A stretch of DNA of 7,243 nt. Source: Verrucomicrobiales bacterium (GTDB lineage Bacteria > Verrucomicrobiota > Verrucomicrobiia > Limisphaerales > SXQI01). Shown one piece after another: positions 6,901 to 7,243 of the stretch. Position 1 is the stretch's first letter, and each line of letters starts with the position of its first letter. The notes below the pieces were generated by a model. That model searched no databases. It saw only the letters and a program-made list of their open reading frames with translations, and was not told where the DNA came from. The DNA lies in contig SXQI01000121.1 of NCBI GenBank assembly GCA_005793025.1, positions 1 through 7,243 of the forward strand, read 5' to 3'. The translations under genes and the position numbers were made by a program.

Positions 6901-7243
6901 TCATTCATTTCTTCAACAACGTGTTCTCGGGAGCTACCGATGACCATCTCGATCTAGACGGCACCGATGCTTGGATCGAAGGAAATATCTTCCTCCACTG
7001 CCATCGCAACGGGTCGCCTGACAGCGCCAGTGCCATTTCTGGCGGGGATTCCGGCTCCAACACCTCCGAGATTACCGCCGTAGGGAACCTCTTTTTCGAT
7101 TGCGACCAAGCGGCGACCGCCAAAGAAGGCAATTTCTATACGCTCCTCAACAACACCATGGTTCACACCACCAAAGAGGGTGGTCTCGACGATGCTTCAG
7201 GCGTGGTCAACGTTCGTGATTTTCCCAACGGCGAAAACCCCAC
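3933..7243 (+). CDS. Secreted lamin-tail / CotH-kinase-fold / beta-helix protein, 3' end outside window
   Basis: One stop-free frame of 1103 codons runs to the window edge, so the protein is longer. Residues 1-22 form a signal peptide (MKR, then LGFFGGLALFL, cleavage likely after ALG). Residues 23-190 are a lamin-tail domain (DVVINEIHYHP start, TPGQPN end). About 190-320 is a beta-sandwich like the choice-of-anchor X domain, with DG pairs every five residues at 252, 257 and 262. Residues 323 to about 690 are a CotH-type protein kinase fold: MNATWI, NRGHGSR (380-386), E466, LLDNNE (D577) and PYDLD (607-610). Residues 727-792 look Ig-like. From about 800 a right-handed beta-helix follows, with turn asparagines at 996, 1018, 1052 and 1074. 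Such proteins are exported, and some CotH proteins phosphorylate coat proteins; the target here is unknown. In-frame ATGs at 3885, 3897 and 3918 exist. I chose 3933 because it gives the cleanest signal peptide, although no start has a good ribosome binding site. Confidence 0.92.
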   Translation, partial: MKRTLGFFGGLALFLTNFSALGDVVINEIHYHPTSTNLLEQWLELHNSSDSPVDVSGWRLSQDVSLQFPTPTILPAFGFLAIAAHAETFQSLHPSVQPVVTGWIGRLNHTIDLFDSQGNLVQHLDFYSEGDWAIRVMGAEMYDHRGWEWLAPHDGAGASLELVNPGMDLDHPLNWASSRDNQPTPGQPNSVASTNAAPLIGSVRHVPILPRPSDPVTISTRVIDETPTSLTVNLHWRVDGQASFTQSGMFDDGAHNDGLAADGLFATSIPPHAQGIVIEFFITAQDDKNQKRTYPHTILPENSNRTANLLYQVDATTYSGTQPIYRLIMTESERAELYSLGRGCPDSDSDASMNATWITQDSIVSGGTTTQLRYNASVCNRGHGSRTASPNNYHVNVPSDRPWKNQLGINLNSQYAYSQVLGSAIFRTAGVPMPDARPVQVRVNSTNLMSLSSGNGNSFGSYSANEQYNNSFIKRSFPLDPNGNAYRGIRDSAVCDPKFDSVADLIWHGSDPKIGSYTNAYFKQNHSSADDWSDIITLLGILNLTNGTTSETYVADVERVINVPQWMRYFALNTLLDNNETIIANGIGDDYGLYRGTKDTRFQLLPYDLDTLMGRGLTAISPRDGIFRMTNLPVMDRFMKTAQFAPLYFKSIRSLAGSLFSSAEMNPLIDQTLGAFVPKQRLDTMKAFNASHVAYVLSQIPQTLTVTSPLTAGAGGYLRSTSPETSLSGTANAFETTSIRINGRIADWIAWRGTWSLTKLPLHPGINRFTVESLNEHNQVIEETAIDLWFDTQNSTTVGGALTANTRWAAATGPYQITSTLTVPNGTTLTIEPGTSVFLSSGVDLVVANGGIILAEGTFQDPIWISATPGASGSWGGITINGTVNSPETRMSYVTLKDNGTTAIEAAGGTLALDHAVFLTTTHQYVSLDDSSFVLSHCTFPNSTAAFELVHGTGGIKSGGRGIVRDCFFGRSIGYNDIVDFTGGNRPQPIIHFFNNVFSGATDDHLDLDGTDAWIEGNIFLHCHRNGSPDSASAISGGDSGSNTSEITAVGNLFFDCDQAATAKEGNFYTLLNNTMVHTTKEGGLDDASGVVNVRDFPNGENP

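Noticed and set aside
4290..7166. Several minus-strand open frames of 60-130 codons opposite the CotH gene
   Set aside because: They are Gly/Val/Glu-rich shadows opposite a strongly supported plus-strand reading frame and contain no domain of their own.
6600..7243. Right-handed beta-helix considered as a separate pectate-lyase-like gene
   Set aside because: It is in the same uninterrupted frame as the lamin-tail and CotH domains, with no stop or new start signal between them.

Overview
The window looks like part of the chromosome of a Gram-negative environmental bacterium, most likely a member of the Verrucomicrobiota or a related PVC lineage. The main reason is the plus-strand gene. It encodes a secreted protein made of a lamin-tail domain, a CotH-type kinase fold, an Ig-like module and a parallel beta-helix. 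From general knowledge this architecture is common in that group, and wording such as 'SDASMNATWI' and 'NRGHGSR' is typical of their CotH proteins. The assignment is inference from protein style; no rRNA or other taxonomic marker is present.

Layout. Positions 1 to about 3662 are read on the minus strand and form a compact surface-glycan cluster. In transcription order it holds a family 2 glycosyltransferase (ATG at 3662, ending 2841), a family 4 GT-B glycosyltransferase (2844 to 1813, 4-bp ATGA overlap), an FkbM-type methyltransferase (1811 to 1110, one base after the previous stop), a doubtful 55-codon ORF in a 194-bp gap, and a second GT-A-like glycosyltransferase split by a single-base frameshift near 630-636 (915 to 134). 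The first 133 bases hold only a weak hint of one further gene.

Positions 3663-3932 are a noncoding divergent spacer. From 3933 to the right edge, one uninterrupted plus-strand reading frame of 1103 codons runs without a stop. It is the largest gene in the window and is cut by the window edge.

How the genes fit together. The minus-strand genes are what one expects for assembly and decoration of a lipopolysaccharide core, O-antigen or exopolysaccharide: two or three sugar transferases and a sugar O-methyltransferase candidate. They are packed tightly enough to be cotranscribed. The plus-strand protein carries a signal peptide and belongs to the cell surface or exterior. Nothing in the sequence links it functionally to the glycan cluster beyond divergent adjacency. 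The points most worth attention are the frameshifted glycosyltransferase, whose repaired reading restores an acidic HLESDW motif, and the multidomain CotH protein with its altered nucleotide-binding segment. I see no RNA gene, CRISPR array, insertion sequence or clear new defence system here.
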